This document shows, one piece after another, positions 33,609 to 42,566 of a stretch of DNA of 45,857 nucleotides. This DNA comes from Candidatus Tenebribacter davisii (lineage in GTDB: Bacteria > Cloacimonadota > Cloacimonadia > Cloacimonadales > TCS61): the NCBI GenBank assembly GCA_030765535.1, contig JAVCCH010000178.1:1-45857 (forward strand), in the 5' to 3' direction. Made by a program: the position numbers and the translations under genes. Position 1 is the first letter of the stretch. Each line of letters starts with the position of its first letter. The notes under the pieces were generated by a model. That model saw only the letters and a list, made by a program, of their open reading frames with translations. It made no database searches and was not told the origin of the DNA.

Positions 33609-34841
33609 ATGAATTCAAATATTATGGGATCCCTTGCCGAATTGGCTAATTTGAAGCAGCTTGATAAAGAAAAATTAACTTCAATTATTAAAGAAGGATT
33701 ATATCAGGCTATTTCTAAAAAAATGATTCTGGACAATGAATTAGAAATAACTACCGATTATAATACAAATAAAATAATCGCAAAATTTAATAGAATTGTG
33801 GTGGAAAGAGATACATCTCTTGGTGAAATATCTATTGAAGAAGCAAGACTGATGAATGAGTATCTGGTGTTAGGCGATAAGATCCCGGTTGAGATGAGTA
33901 TTACAGAATTTGAACCGAAGGTTATTCGAAATGCTAGAAAAGCTATTCTGGAACGTATCAAATTGTTAGAAGAAGACAGAATTATGTTTGATTATGAAAA
34001 CCAGAAAAATCAGCTTGTATCGGGTAAGATCACGAAAGATGATGTTAGCGGTTATCTTGTAAATATAGGTTATGCTGATGCGCTCCTATCTAAAGAGGAA
34101 CAAGTTGAAGACGAATATTATAAAGTAGGCGACGTAATCCGGTGCTATGTTGTAAATATTCGTAAGCGTAAAAAAGATGTTATTGTTATATTATCCAGAA
34201 CGCGACCGGAATTTGTTAAAAAAATATTTGATGCAGAAATACCTGAGATCACTTCTGGAGAAATAGAAATAAAAAAAATAGTGCGTGAACCTGGAATGCG
34301 TACTAAAGTATCTGTTCATTCTAATAATTCAGAAGTTGATGCAACTGCTGCCTGTCTTGGTCCACACGGTGTAAGGATTGAAGCTATAAGAAAAGAATTA
34401 AACGGTGAGCTTGTAGACATTGTGGTTTGGGATTCAGCTCCTGAGCAGTTAATTGCCAATGCGATAGGCTCTGACCTGGTTGAAAAAGTTTATCTGGCTG
34501 ATAGAGGTAAATTTGCCAGAATTATTGTAAATAATGCAAACAAGAATCTTGCTATAGGCAAAAAAGGTAAGAACGTAAAATTAGCGGCAAAACTTACTGA
34601 CTATAAATTAGATATTTATACAGAAGAAGAATTTGAAGAAAAAATTTCTGAAGAACGTAGGATCACAAGTCATATCAGCGATTTGGATGGAGTATCTCCA
34701 AAGGTAGCAGAAATTCTAAAAATACACGGTTATACATCTGTACAAGATATTTATGAAGCAAGTATAGAAGAACTTTGTAATCTGGAAGGACTCGGGAAGA
34801 AAACTGCAGAAAAGATCAAAGAATCTTCCAAATATTTCTAG
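33609..34841 (+). CDS. nusA: Transcription termination/antitermination factor NusA
   Basis: Binds RNA polymerase and nascent RNA, affecting pausing, termination and antitermination. 410 residues. Polymerase-binding N-terminal domain to about 130, S1 domain about 135-200 (LVSGKITKDDVSGYLVNIG), then two KH domains (CLGPHGVRIEAIRKEL near 251 and AIGKKGKNVKLAAKL near 316). A C-terminal helix-hairpin-helix follows (LEGLGKKTAEKIKES). The extra acidic repeats of E. coli NusA are absent. GTGAGGAGATT precedes the ATG. NusA could act on the operon's own leader hairpin, as autoregulation of this operon is known in E. coli. Confidence 0.97.
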   Translation: MNSNIMGSLAELANLKQLDKEKLTSIIKEGLYQAISKKMILDNELEITTDYNTNKIIAKFNRIVVERDTSLGEISIEEARLMNEYLVLGDKIPVEMSITEFEPKVIRNARKAILERIKLLEEDRIMFDYENQKNQLVSGKITKDDVSGYLVNIGYADALLSKEEQVEDEYYKVGDVIRCYVVNIRKRKKDVIVILSRTRPEFVKKIFDAEIPEITSGEIEIKKIVREPGMRTKVSVHSNNSEVDATAACLGPHGVRIEAIRKELNGELVDIVVWDSAPEQLIANAIGSDLVEKVYLADRGKFARIIVNNANKNLAIGKKGKNVKLAAKLTDYKLDIYTEEEFEEKISEERRITSHISDLDGVSPKVAEILKIHGYTSVQDIYEASIEELCNLEGLGKKTAEKIKESSKYF

Positions 34842-34871
34842 AGTTCCAAGTTTAGGAATTACTGGATCATT

Positions 34872-35096
34872 ATGCCGAACAGATCTTCTAAAGCCGGGCA
34901 TATACCGTTTCGAACTTGTGTAGTATGCAGAAAGAAAGCCGAGAAGAAGAAATTGATGAGATTTGTTATATTAGATTCTGAAATCGTAATTGATCTTACC
35001 GGTAAGTTGAAAGGTCGTGGTTATTATGTTTGTGATGATAATGATTGTCTGCAGAAATTAGAAAAGAAAGTAGTAAAAATATTGAGGAACAGGTAA
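34872..35096 (+). CDS. ylxR: YlxR-family (DUF448) RNA-binding protein
   Basis: 74 residues. IPFRTCVVCRKKAEKKKLMRFV contains the family's RTCxxC motif, and GKLKGRGYYVCDDNDC is the second signature. YlxR is a small, basic, probably RNA-binding protein almost always located between nusA and infB; its role is poorly defined. Thirty bases after nusA and two bases before the next start. Confidence 0.93.
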   Translation: MPNRSSKAGHIPFRTCVVCRKKAEKKKLMRFVILDSEIVIDLTGKLKGRGYYVCDDNDCLQKLEKKVVKILRNR

Positions 35097-35098
35097 TT

Positions 35099-35398
35099 AT
35101 GGAAGATAAAGTAATTAATATATTACACATGGCTCGAAAAGCGGGTAAGCTTAAATCCGGTTTTGATGCATGTGAAAGATCTTGTTTCTCGAATAATGCA
35201 AAGTTGATCATCTATGCTTCTGATCTTGCAGAAAAAAGGATAAAAAATTTGATGAATATTGCTAATGCAAGTAATATCAAAATAATAAAGTTTGGTTCAA
35301 AATCTCTCTTTGGTAAAGAATTTAATATCAGAGATATTGGAATAATTTGTATTGAGGATGTAAATCTTGCAAAAGGGATTTTACGTTCTATTGGATAA
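35099..35398 (+). CDS. L7Ae-family ribosomal-type protein (YlxQ-like)
   Basis: 99 residues. The N-terminal INILHMARKAGKLKSGFDACERS and LIIYASDLAEKRIKNL match the L7Ae/L30e fold of YlxQ proteins, which can bind kink-turn RNA. The start at 35099 has AGG six bases upstream and gives the family's usual beginning; an earlier start at 35045 lies within ylxR and adds unrelated residues. Position between ylxR and infB is the conserved one for ylxQ. Confidence 0.9.
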   Translation: MEDKVINILHMARKAGKLKSGFDACERSCFSNNAKLIIYASDLAEKRIKNLMNIANASNIKIIKFGSKSLFGKEFNIRDIGIICIEDVNLAKGILRSIG

Positions 35399-35410
35399 AC
35401 TGGAGGATAC

Positions 35411-37816
35411 ATGCCGATTAGAGTACATCAATTAGCTAAAGAACTGAAGATATCAACTGCAGCTCTTAAGAAACATTTAAGTGATATGGGTGTTATCGTT
35501 AAAAGTCATATGAGTCCTATTGACGAAGGAACGGAAAAAAATATTCGTGCGAAATTTAATGCTGAATTTAATGCTGTAAAAAAACGTCAATTAGATCGAA
35601 ACACCTATCATAAGAAGATTGTATTGGCTGATAGAAAGAAAGTAGAAGTTGAAAAAGAAAAACAGTCTCTATCACAAGATAAAGAATCAAGAAAAGAAGT
35701 TCAAAATTTTGTTCAGAAAAGCATAAAGAAAACTGATACGCGCATACCTCAGAAAAAAAATAGTGTTTATAGAAAACCTATAGTCACACAAAAACAAGCA
35801 AAATTACCTGATATACCTCCGGAAGAAGATAAACTAAAATTCAAAGATCATGATAAAAAAACTGTTTCAGCTAAAACCTTTGATAAGAAAGATAAACATC
35901 TGAAAGCTAAAATAAATCATTTAGTAAAAGGTAAAAGGAAAAAACGCTTTGTGCCAAGTGAGAGCGAAGAAGCTGAAATAGCTAAGAATATTAAACTTAC
36001 TTTATCCGAAGATTCCTCCAAAAGAAAAAAATATAAAAAAGATAAAGTATTGATTGATAAAGATGTTAAAATTGTTATCAGTGAATATACTTCTGTAAGT
36101 GAATTAGCTAAAATGATGAATGTCTCCGCCTCAGAAATTATAACAAAATTTTTCATGATGGGACAGATGGTTACAATTAATCAACGTTTAGATAAAGAAT
36201 CACTTGAGATGATCTGTGATGAATTTGAATTTGATGTAGAGTTTAAAGAAGAATACGGCAGCGAAATATTGGAAGATCAGAAAGTTGAAGACGAGGATAT
36301 TGAAACTGCAGCCCGACCACCTATTGTAACGATCATGGGACATGTAGATCATGGTAAAACTGCCATTCTTGATAGGATCCGTTCAACAAATGTAATTGCC
36401 GGTGAATCAGGCGGGATCACTCAGCATATTGGAGCATATCAAGTTGAGTATACTGACAAAAAGATCACATTCCTCGATACACCCGGCCATGAAGCATTTG
36501 CCGCCATGCGGGCTAGAGGGGCAAATGTTACTGATATTGCTGTGATTGTTGTCGCTGCAAATGAAAGTGTGATGAAACAAACGATTGAAGCTATTGATCA
36601 CGCCAAATCAGCTGGTGTTACAATTATTGTAGCAATTAATAAGATAGATCTTAAAGATGCAAATATAGATAAAACTATTGCTGATCTGATGAAACAAAAT
36701 GTTATGCTAGAGGGATATGGCGGAGATATAGTATGGGTTGAGTGCTCTGCTAAAACAGGTGAAGGGATTGATGATCTGCTTGATTCCATTCTGCTTACTA
36801 CCGAAATGATGGAACTTAAAGCACCAGTTAATACTTATGGTGAAGGTATTGTTATTGAATCCCGAAAAGATGCTCGTAAGGGTACAAGTGTTACTGTATT
36901 GTTAAGAGAAGGTAAACTGGCAAAATCTGATAGTGTTGTTTGCGGAGCAACTTATGGTCATATAAGAAAGATAGAAGATGAACGTGGAAATGAGATTGAA
37001 GTTTTGAATCCTGCCGATGTTGGTGTGTTATACGGTTTGAATAAAGTACCTAAGGCAGGTGATATCCTGAATCAAGTTGATGATGAGAAAAAAGCGCGTC
37101 AAATTAGTGCTGAACGAAGAAATATACGTCGAGAACGTGAGAAATATCAGACAAAAACAAATTTTGATAATCTGTTCCAGAAGATCAAAGAAGATCAGAT
37201 GAGCGAGATCAAACTCATTGTAAAAGCTGACACAGACGGTTCAGTAGAAGCACTATGTGATTCTTTCCAAAAACTCAGCACAGATGAGGTTGTAGTTAAT
37301 ATCATTCGTAAAGCAGTTGGAGGTATCAATGAAGCTGATGTGAACATGGCTTCGGCTTCCAATGCAATAATTATAGGATTCCATGTACGGGCAGGAACAT
37401 CCGCCAAAAAATTAGCAGAAGATGAAAATGTAGAAATTAAAATATATCAGATCATCTATGAAGCTATTGAAGAAATAGAAGCTGCGATGACTGGAATGCT
37501 TAAACCTAAGTTTGAAGAAAAATATATGGGATCAGCAGCAGTAAAACAGGTTTTCAGAATAAAGAAAATTGGTACAATTGCTGGAGTAACTGTAGATAAA
37601 GGTGTAATTAAAAATGAAGGTGTAGTAAGAATATATCGTAATGACATTGTAATTCACGAAGGAAAATTATCCTCATTAAAGCACTATTCTGAAGAGGTGA
37701 AAGAATTAAAAGCCGGAACAGAAGGTGGAATTGGAATGGAGAAGTTCAATGACATTAAAGTGGGTGATATAATAGAAAATTACATTGTTGAAGAAGTTGA
37801 ACGAAAACTAAAATGA
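35411..37816 (+). CDS. infB: Translation initiation factor IF-2
   Basis: GTPase that brings fMet-tRNA to the 30S subunit and promotes subunit joining. 801 residues. The first IF2-N module is at the N-terminus ([20 protein letters not shown]), then a lysine-rich, low-complexity linker (about 55-215), then a second IF2-N module near 225-285. In the G domain, G1 is GHVDHGKT (about 308), then DTPGHE, NKID and SAKTGEG. Domains II-IV follow. GGAGGATAC precedes the ATG. Confidence 0.98.
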   Translation: MPIRVHQLAKELKISTAALKKHLSDMGVIVKSHMSPIDEGTEKNIRAKFNAEFNAVKKRQLDRNTYHKKIVLADRKKVEVEKEKQSLSQDKESRKEVQNFVQKSIKKTDTRIPQKKNSVYRKPIVTQKQAKLPDIPPEEDKLKFKDHDKKTVSAKTFDKKDKHLKAKINHLVKGKRKKRFVPSESEEAEIAKNIKLTLSEDSSKRKKYKKDKVLIDKDVKIVISEYTSVSELAKMMNVSASEIITKFFMMGQMVTINQRLDKESLEMICDEFEFDVEFKEEYGSEILEDQKVEDEDIETAARPPIVTIMGHVDHGKTAILDRIRSTNVIAGESGGITQHIGAYQVEYTDKKITFLDTPGHEAFAAMRARGANVTDIAVIVVAANESVMKQTIEAIDHAKSAGVTIIVAINKIDLKDANIDKTIADLMKQNVMLEGYGGDIVWVECSAKTGEGIDDLLDSILLTTEMMELKAPVNTYGEGIVIESRKDARKGTSVTVLLREGKLAKSDSVVCGATYGHIRKIEDERGNEIEVLNPADVGVLYGLNKVPKAGDILNQVDDEKKARQISAERRNIRREREKYQTKTNFDNLFQKIKEDQMSEIKLIVKADTDGSVEALCDSFQKLSTDEVVVNIIRKAVGGINEADVNMASASNAIIIGFHVRAGTSAKKLAEDENVEIKIYQIIYEAIEEIEAAMTGMLKPKFEEKYMGSAAVKQVFRIKKIGTIAGVTVDKGVIKNEGVVRIYRNDIVIHEGKLSSLKHYSEEVKELKAGTEGGIGMEKFNDIKVGDIIENYIVEEVERKLK

Positions 37817-37832
37817 TCTTGAGAGGTTTTTT

Positions 37833-38189
37833 ATGGCAAGGATCAGAATTAAAAGATTAGAGAGTGAACTTTTCAAACTAATTAGTACCATAATCAGTTT
37901 CAAACTTAATGATAATAATCTTACAATGGTTACAGTAACCGGGGTTAAACTTACTAATGATCTGTCATATCTCAGAATTTTTTATTCTCATTTTGATGAA
38001 ACTAAAACAGAAGATGTTCAAAGATCATTAAATAAAAGCAGTGGATTTTTTAAAAACGAAATTGCTAAAGCTAAGTTCATGAGAAAAATTCCGGAAATTA
38101 TTTTTGAATATGATAAACTTGAAGAAAATGCCCGTGATCTGGATAAGATCTTTGCAAAGATCGATGCAGAAAAAAAGGAAGAAGAATGA
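37833..38189 (+). CDS. rbfA: Ribosome-binding factor A
   Basis: KH-like 30S maturation factor. 118 residues. MARIRIKRLESELFKLISTII, a shared VTVTGVKLTNDLSYLRIFYS strand block and the helix IAKAKFMRKIPEIIFEYD match RbfA. GAGAGG precedes the start. Its stop overlaps the nrnA start by four bases (ATGA). Confidence 0.93.
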   Translation: MARIRIKRLESELFKLISTIISFKLNDNNLTMVTVTGVKLTNDLSYLRIFYSHFDETKTEDVQRSLNKSSGFFKNEIAKAKFMRKIPEIIFEYDKLEENARDLDKIFAKIDAEKKEEE

Positions 38190-39172
38190 TCATAAAGAAA
38201 TTATCAGAAATCAAAAAAATACTATTTGAAAATGTGAACAATTATTCCAAAATAGCTTTATTAACGCATAAAAATCCTGATGGAGATGGCCTTCCTGCCT
38301 GCCTTGCATTGCAGGAGATTCTCTCTCAGCAAAAAATCAAATCTGATATAATCCTGGAAGAAGAGCCTTCGGAAATATATGATTTCCTGGCTGGGTTTGA
38401 AAGGGTAAAAGTATTTTCTGAATATATGATCTATGATCTTTTGATCTTTCTGGATTGTCATGAAGAAGAACGTATTGGTATTTGTGAGCCACTTATCCCA
38501 ACAGCAAAAAAAATAATTGCAATTGATCATCATCTTCTCAATGAGCCGATAGATAATGCCGATACCTATATTGATGTTTCAGCTGTTTCTGCCGGTGCGA
38601 TCATTTTCAATATGTTCAAAGCTGAAATTGAAAAATTCAAGGAAGGATCTGCCAACTATATTGCTAAGGCGATCTATACTTCCATAATAAATGATACAGA
38701 TAATTTTCTCAACCAGAATGTAGATGAAAACACATTTCTTATATGTTCCCAGCTTATGAAATATAAGATTAATCCGGGAAGAATTACCGAACTGTTTTTA
38801 TTGAATAAACCAGCAAATGAAATACGTTTTGTGGGTGAAGTTCTTTCGACAATTGAAACTTACGATAATGATCAGATTCTGTTTATGCATGCTGATAATA
38901 GTATGTTAAGAAGGAATAAGATCAGTCATGAAGGGAACTCTAAACTTACAAGCTGGGTTAAGGGAACGCAAAATGTAAAAGTTGCAGTTTTATATCATCA
39001 AGTCGTAAAAAACCGCTATCGTCTCAGCTTACGTTCAAATTATATAAATGTTAATAAGATTGCCGTAAAATACGGTGGTGGCGGACATGAAAAAGCTTCT
39101 GGATGTGAGATGAAAGGAAGTTTGGAAGAATTGAAAAATACAATATTGAAAGATATCCGGGAACAATTATAA
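38186..39172 (+). CDS. nrnA: DHH-family phosphoesterase (NrnA-like oligoribonuclease/pAp phosphatase)
   Basis: 328 residues. Manganese-binding motifs are HKNPDGDG near 28, LDCH near 91, DHH near 115 and NDTDNF near 170; the DHHA1 domain ends with GGGGHEKASGC near 295. NrnA enzymes degrade 2-5-mer RNAs and hydrolyse 3'-phosphoadenosine 5'-phosphate. The motifs differ slightly from the textbook forms (LDCH versus LDxxD, DTDNF versus DTGSF), so substrate preference is uncertain. It lies between rbfA and truB; many genomes have a DHH phosphoesterase here. Confidence 0.9.
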   Translation: MIIKKLSEIKKILFENVNNYSKIALLTHKNPDGDGLPACLALQEILSQQKIKSDIILEEEPSEIYDFLAGFERVKVFSEYMIYDLLIFLDCHEEERIGICEPLIPTAKKIIAIDHHLLNEPIDNADTYIDVSAVSAGAIIFNMFKAEIEKFKEGSANYIAKAIYTSIINDTDNFLNQNVDENTFLICSQLMKYKINPGRITELFLLNKPANEIRFVGEVLSTIETYDNDQILFMHADNSMLRRNKISHEGNSKLTSWVKGTQNVKVAVLYHQVVKNRYRLSLRSNYINVNKIAVKYGGGGHEKASGCEMKGSLEELKNTILKDIREQL

Positions 39173-39175
39173 AAA

Positions 39176-40039
39176 ATGTCTGATTTCGGTGTAATATTAA
39201 TTGATAAACCACCGAACATAACTTCATTCGATGTTGTACGAAAACTTCGTAAGATAACAGGGATCAGAAAAATAGGTCATTCTGGAACTCTTGATCCGTT
39301 TGCTACCGGACTTCTGCAGCTCTGCATTGGAAAGGCTACACGCATAGTTTCTAAACTTTCAACTGAAAATAAAATATATGTAGCAACCTGCAAGTTAGGA
39401 ATTCAAACCAATACCGGTGATATTACAGGTGAAACTATAAAAGAGGAAACGCCTCTTGGTATTACTCAAAAAGGTCTGAAAAATATCATTCCAGAAATTC
39501 TAAAAATAACATCTCAAATTCCCCATAAATTTTCAGCAGTAAAAGTAAATGGCAAAAGAGCTTACGAAATGGCAAGAGAAAAAAAAGAAGTAATTTTGCC
39601 TCCCAGACCAATTAAAATTTTGGATTTTAAAATTGTTAAATTTGAAAATAACGAACTCACTTATTTAGCTCATGTAAGCAAAGGAACTTATATTCGAGTT
39701 CTCTCCGAAACAATTGCAGAAAAACTAGGAACAATAGGAACAACGATAAAATTAAAACGAATCCAAATTGGTGATATTCCTTTAACAAATGCGGTTGAAC
39801 TGGAACAACTAAACAGCACTAATTGGAAAGAATATTTAATCCCATTAACTAAAGTTTTTGCCAGTGTAACTCCGGTTATTATTGATAATGAGCAAAAGCA
39901 GCTTTTCCAAAATGGGGGCGGAATTGCTATATCAATGGATGATGAGATTGAAGTTATCGTTCTTGACAAGGCAAAAGATTGTATTGGATTTGGCTCTATA
40001 AAAGAAGGGTTTCTAAAGCCTAAAATAGTATTTATATGA
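39176..40039 (+). CDS. truB: tRNA pseudouridine-55 synthase
   Basis: 287 residues. The catalytic motif GHSGTLDPFATGLL holds D40. DKPPNITSFDVVRKLRK at the N-terminus and KFSAVKVNGKRAYEMAR are TruB signatures; SKGTYIRVLSETIAEKLG is the RNA-contact block. Makes pseudouridine 55 in the T-loop; the m5U54 enzyme TrmFO is also in this window. The stop overlaps the ribF start by four bases. Confidence 0.97.
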   Translation: MSDFGVILIDKPPNITSFDVVRKLRKITGIRKIGHSGTLDPFATGLLQLCIGKATRIVSKLSTENKIYVATCKLGIQTNTGDITGETIKEETPLGITQKGLKNIIPEILKITSQIPHKFSAVKVNGKRAYEMAREKKEVILPPRPIKILDFKIVKFENNELTYLAHVSKGTYIRVLSETIAEKLGTIGTTIKLKRIQIGDIPLTNAVELEQLNSTNWKEYLIPLTKVFASVTPVIIDNEQKQLFQNGGGIAISMDDEIEVIVLDKAKDCIGFGSIKEGFLKPKIVFI

Positions 40040-40965
40040 AATATTTAAAAAAACAAAAATATAGTTTTTCAAAACCAGTTATTGCAATGGGAACTTTTGA
40101 CGGTGTTCATCTTGGACATATAAAATTATTAAATAGAGTTGTTGAAAAAGCAATTGAGAAAAACACAAAATCTATTGTGATCACCTACTATCATCATCCC
40201 CTGGAAACTATTCATAAAAAGACATTTCCATATCTGCTTACAGAGCGAGACAGGAAAGAAAAATTAATAAAAGACTGTGGAATTGATTATGTGCTTTATT
40301 TAGACTTTGATGAATTCATGGCACAAATGCAACCGGAAGATTTTTTAAAAAAGATTCTCATTGATGAAATCGGAGCACAGGATCTGATCGTTGGTTATGA
40401 TACACATTTTGGTAATTCTCGAGAGGGGAATTATGAGTTTCTAAAAGAAAGAGCTTCAATTTATAATTATAGTATTGAATTGATAGAACCGATAAAGATG
40501 GATAATCATATTATCAGCAGCAGCCTGATAAGAGATTATATAAGAGAGGGTGATATGCAGTATGCTTCAAAGCTGCTGGGCAGGAATTACTCTATTCACG
40601 GAACCATTAATCAAGGTCAAAAAATAGGAAGAAAGATCGGTTTTCCCACGATCAACCTACAACCACATGATGACAACAAATTGGTTCCTGCGATCGGCGT
40701 GTATATTTGTGAAGTGCTGGTCGAAGGTAGAAAATATCTCGGTGTTACGAATATTGGGTATTCACCAACTTTGAAAACGACCCGTATTAAAGAAATTGAA
40801 ACTCATATCTTAGATTTCAATGAGGATATCTATAATAAAAATGTTAAGCTATGTTTTAGTAAAAAAATACGGGATGAATTGTTTTTCCAAAACAAAAATG
40901 AATTAATTGTCGCAATAAATAAAGATGTTCAAACAACACGGGAATTTTTTAAAAGGAGCGAGTGA
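40036..40965 (+). CDS. ribF: Bifunctional riboflavin kinase/FAD synthetase
   Basis: Makes FMN, then FAD. 309 residues. The N-terminal adenylyltransferase domain has MGTFDGVHLGHIKLL (about 17-31) and LTERDRKEKLI, with ISSSLIRDYIREGD near 156. The C-terminal kinase domain (about 180-305) has GRKIGFPTINL and LGVTNIGYSPT. It overlaps truB by four bases and radA by one (TGATG), so it is embedded in the operon. The nitroreductase, TrmFO and CoaC in this window all use flavins. Confidence 0.97.
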   Translation: MKYLKKQKYSFSKPVIAMGTFDGVHLGHIKLLNRVVEKAIEKNTKSIVITYYHHPLETIHKKTFPYLLTERDRKEKLIKDCGIDYVLYLDFDEFMAQMQPEDFLKKILIDEIGAQDLIVGYDTHFGNSREGNYEFLKERASIYNYSIELIEPIKMDNHIISSSLIRDYIREGDMQYASKLLGRNYSIHGTINQGQKIGRKIGFPTINLQPHDDNKLVPAIGVYICEVLVEGRKYLGVTNIGYSPTLKTTRIKEIETHILDFNEDIYNKNVKLCFSKKIRDELFFQNKNELIVAINKDVQTTREFFKRSE

Positions 40966-42314
40966 TGTTCTTTTGTACAGAATGTGGATCAGAGACCTCT
41001 AAATGGAGCGGGAAATGCCCTTCATGTGGAGCTTGGAACAGTTTAAAAGAGACAACAAGTGTAACTGGAAGAAAAAATAAAAAAACCACAGGTCGTGACC
41101 TTTTTGAAAACGAACCTAATAAAAAGCCCTTGAAACTTGCAGAGATAAATTATACTGAAGAACAACGGACTAAATCTGGTATTGCTGAATTTGATGGAAC
41201 ACTTGGCGGTGGGATAGTCCCGGGAATGGTAGTTCTTATCGGGGGAGAACCCGGTATAGGTAAATCAACTTTAATGCTGCAGGTTTCAGATAATCTGGCA
41301 GATCAGAATAAAAATGTGTTATATATTTCCGGGGAAGAGAGCCAGGAACAGATCAAACTTCGCAGTAAGCGCTTGAATTGCAAAGCAGATAAATTATTCC
41401 TGTATTGTGCTACTGACTTTGAGGAAATTGCTCAGACCATATTCAATACCGAGCCGGATGTGGTGGTCATTGATTCAATTCAATCCATGTATCTCAGCAC
41501 AATAGAGAGCGCACCTGGAAGTGTTTCACAATTAAGGGAATGTACCGGCTTCTTTACTCGGATTGCTAAACAAAAGAATATCCCGATATTTTTAATTGGT
41601 CATGTAACCAAAGGTGGTATAGTTGCAGGACCCAAAATAATAGAGCACATGGTGGATACAGTACTTTATTTTGAAGGCGAAACACAAAATCAATTTAAAA
41701 TACTTAGAGCTACCAAAAACCGTTTTGGTTCTACAAATGAAATCGGCCTGTTTGAAATGCTTTCAACTGGATTATCTGAAGTGAAAGATCCGTCACAATT
41801 ATTTTTAACCAGGGAGAATAATATAGGTTCATCAGTTGGTTGTTTACTGGAAGGTTCAAGAGCATTTTTAGTAGAAGTACAAACTCTTGTATCTCCGGCA
41901 AGTTATGGAACTCCGCAAAGAGTTTCACTGGGATTTAATCACCGTAAACTGGCATTGTTATTGGCTGTTATTGAGAAGAATCTATCCATAAATCTTCGCA
42001 ATAATGATGTATTCCTCAACCTTACAGGCGGTATAAAAGTTACAGATCCAGGACTTGATCTTTCCATAGTCGCTGCAATCCTATCAAGTTTCAAAGAACT
42101 CACCCTTCCAGCTAATACCCTGCTGCTGGGTGAAGTTGGATTGAATGGAGAAATAAGGCCAGTCTCTCAAACTGATAAAAGAATTAAAGAGGCAAAAAAA
42201 CTTGGTTATGAAAATATAATTATATCTGCAAAAAGTAAAAATACCAGTAAAGAAATTAATGTAAAAAAGATCAAACATGTCAGGCAATTATTTCCAATAT
42301 TATTTAATAATTAA
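40965..42314 (+). CDS. radA: DNA repair protein RadA
   Basis: 449 residues. The N-terminal zinc finger is CTECGSETSKWSGKCPSC, the Walker A GGEPGIGKST is near 90-100, the KNRFGS motif specific to RadA is near 245, and a Lon-protease-like domain ends the protein. RadA helps branch migration in recombinational repair. ATG 40965 is chosen because AAAAGGAG lies six bases upstream; the GTG at 40962 would be only three bases away. Last gene of the long rightward operon. Confidence 0.97.
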   Translation: MFFCTECGSETSKWSGKCPSCGAWNSLKETTSVTGRKNKKTTGRDLFENEPNKKPLKLAEINYTEEQRTKSGIAEFDGTLGGGIVPGMVVLIGGEPGIGKSTLMLQVSDNLADQNKNVLYISGEESQEQIKLRSKRLNCKADKLFLYCATDFEEIAQTIFNTEPDVVVIDSIQSMYLSTIESAPGSVSQLRECTGFFTRIAKQKNIPIFLIGHVTKGGIVAGPKIIEHMVDTVLYFEGETQNQFKILRATKNRFGSTNEIGLFEMLSTGLSEVKDPSQLFLTRENNIGSSVGCLLEGSRAFLVEVQTLVSPASYGTPQRVSLGFNHRKLALLLAVIEKNLSINLRNNDVFLNLTGGIKVTDPGLDLSIVAAILSSFKELTLPANTLLLGEVGLNGEIRPVSQTDKRIKEAKKLGYENIIISAKSKNTSKEINVKKIKHVRQLFPILFNN

Positions 42315-42354
42315 GTTCACAATTTAAGTTGCCTCGTAAGGGAAAATAACAATC

Positions 42355-42493
42355 GTCATTCTGACGAGTCTTGCACGTTGTTCTTTTAAGGAAGAATAAA
42401 CAACAAATAACAATTATTAAGTTTCCATCCGGTTCTTCGTTAAGATTTATCAGCCTTAGGCTGAGTAACAGCAAGAAGGATCCTCAGAGTGAC
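42355..42493. repeat. Dispersed-type fold-back repeat between radA and the TPR gene
   Basis: The ends are an inverted repeat, GTCATTCTGA (42355-42364) and TCAGAGTGAC (42484-42493), with one mismatch in 10. Inside are a hairpin TCAGCC/GGCTGA (42450-42464) and a GTTGTT/AACAAC pair. The ends resemble the TCATTCTGAGGA...TCCTCAGAATGA class of dispersed repeats. With the terminator it fills the 250-base gap. Confidence 0.72.
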
Positions 42494-42510
42494 GGAGATG
42501 ATAAAAGAAT

Positions 42511-42547
42511 ACAAAAAATCCCCTTTGAAATAATCCAAAGGGGATTT
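42511..42547 (-). terminator. Intrinsic terminator of the TPR gene
   Basis: The stem AAATCCCCTTTG (42516-42527) with CAAAGGGGATTT (42536-42547), 12 bp, is followed on the minus strand by a six-T run. It lies 20 bases downstream of the leftward TPR gene's stop. Confidence 0.92.
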
Positions 42548-42566
42548 ATGTTATTATTTCAATAGA

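Noticed and set aside
35045-35098. Longer start of the YlxQ-like protein
   Set aside because: It lies inside ylxR and adds residues not seen in the L7Ae family; ATG 35099 is better placed.
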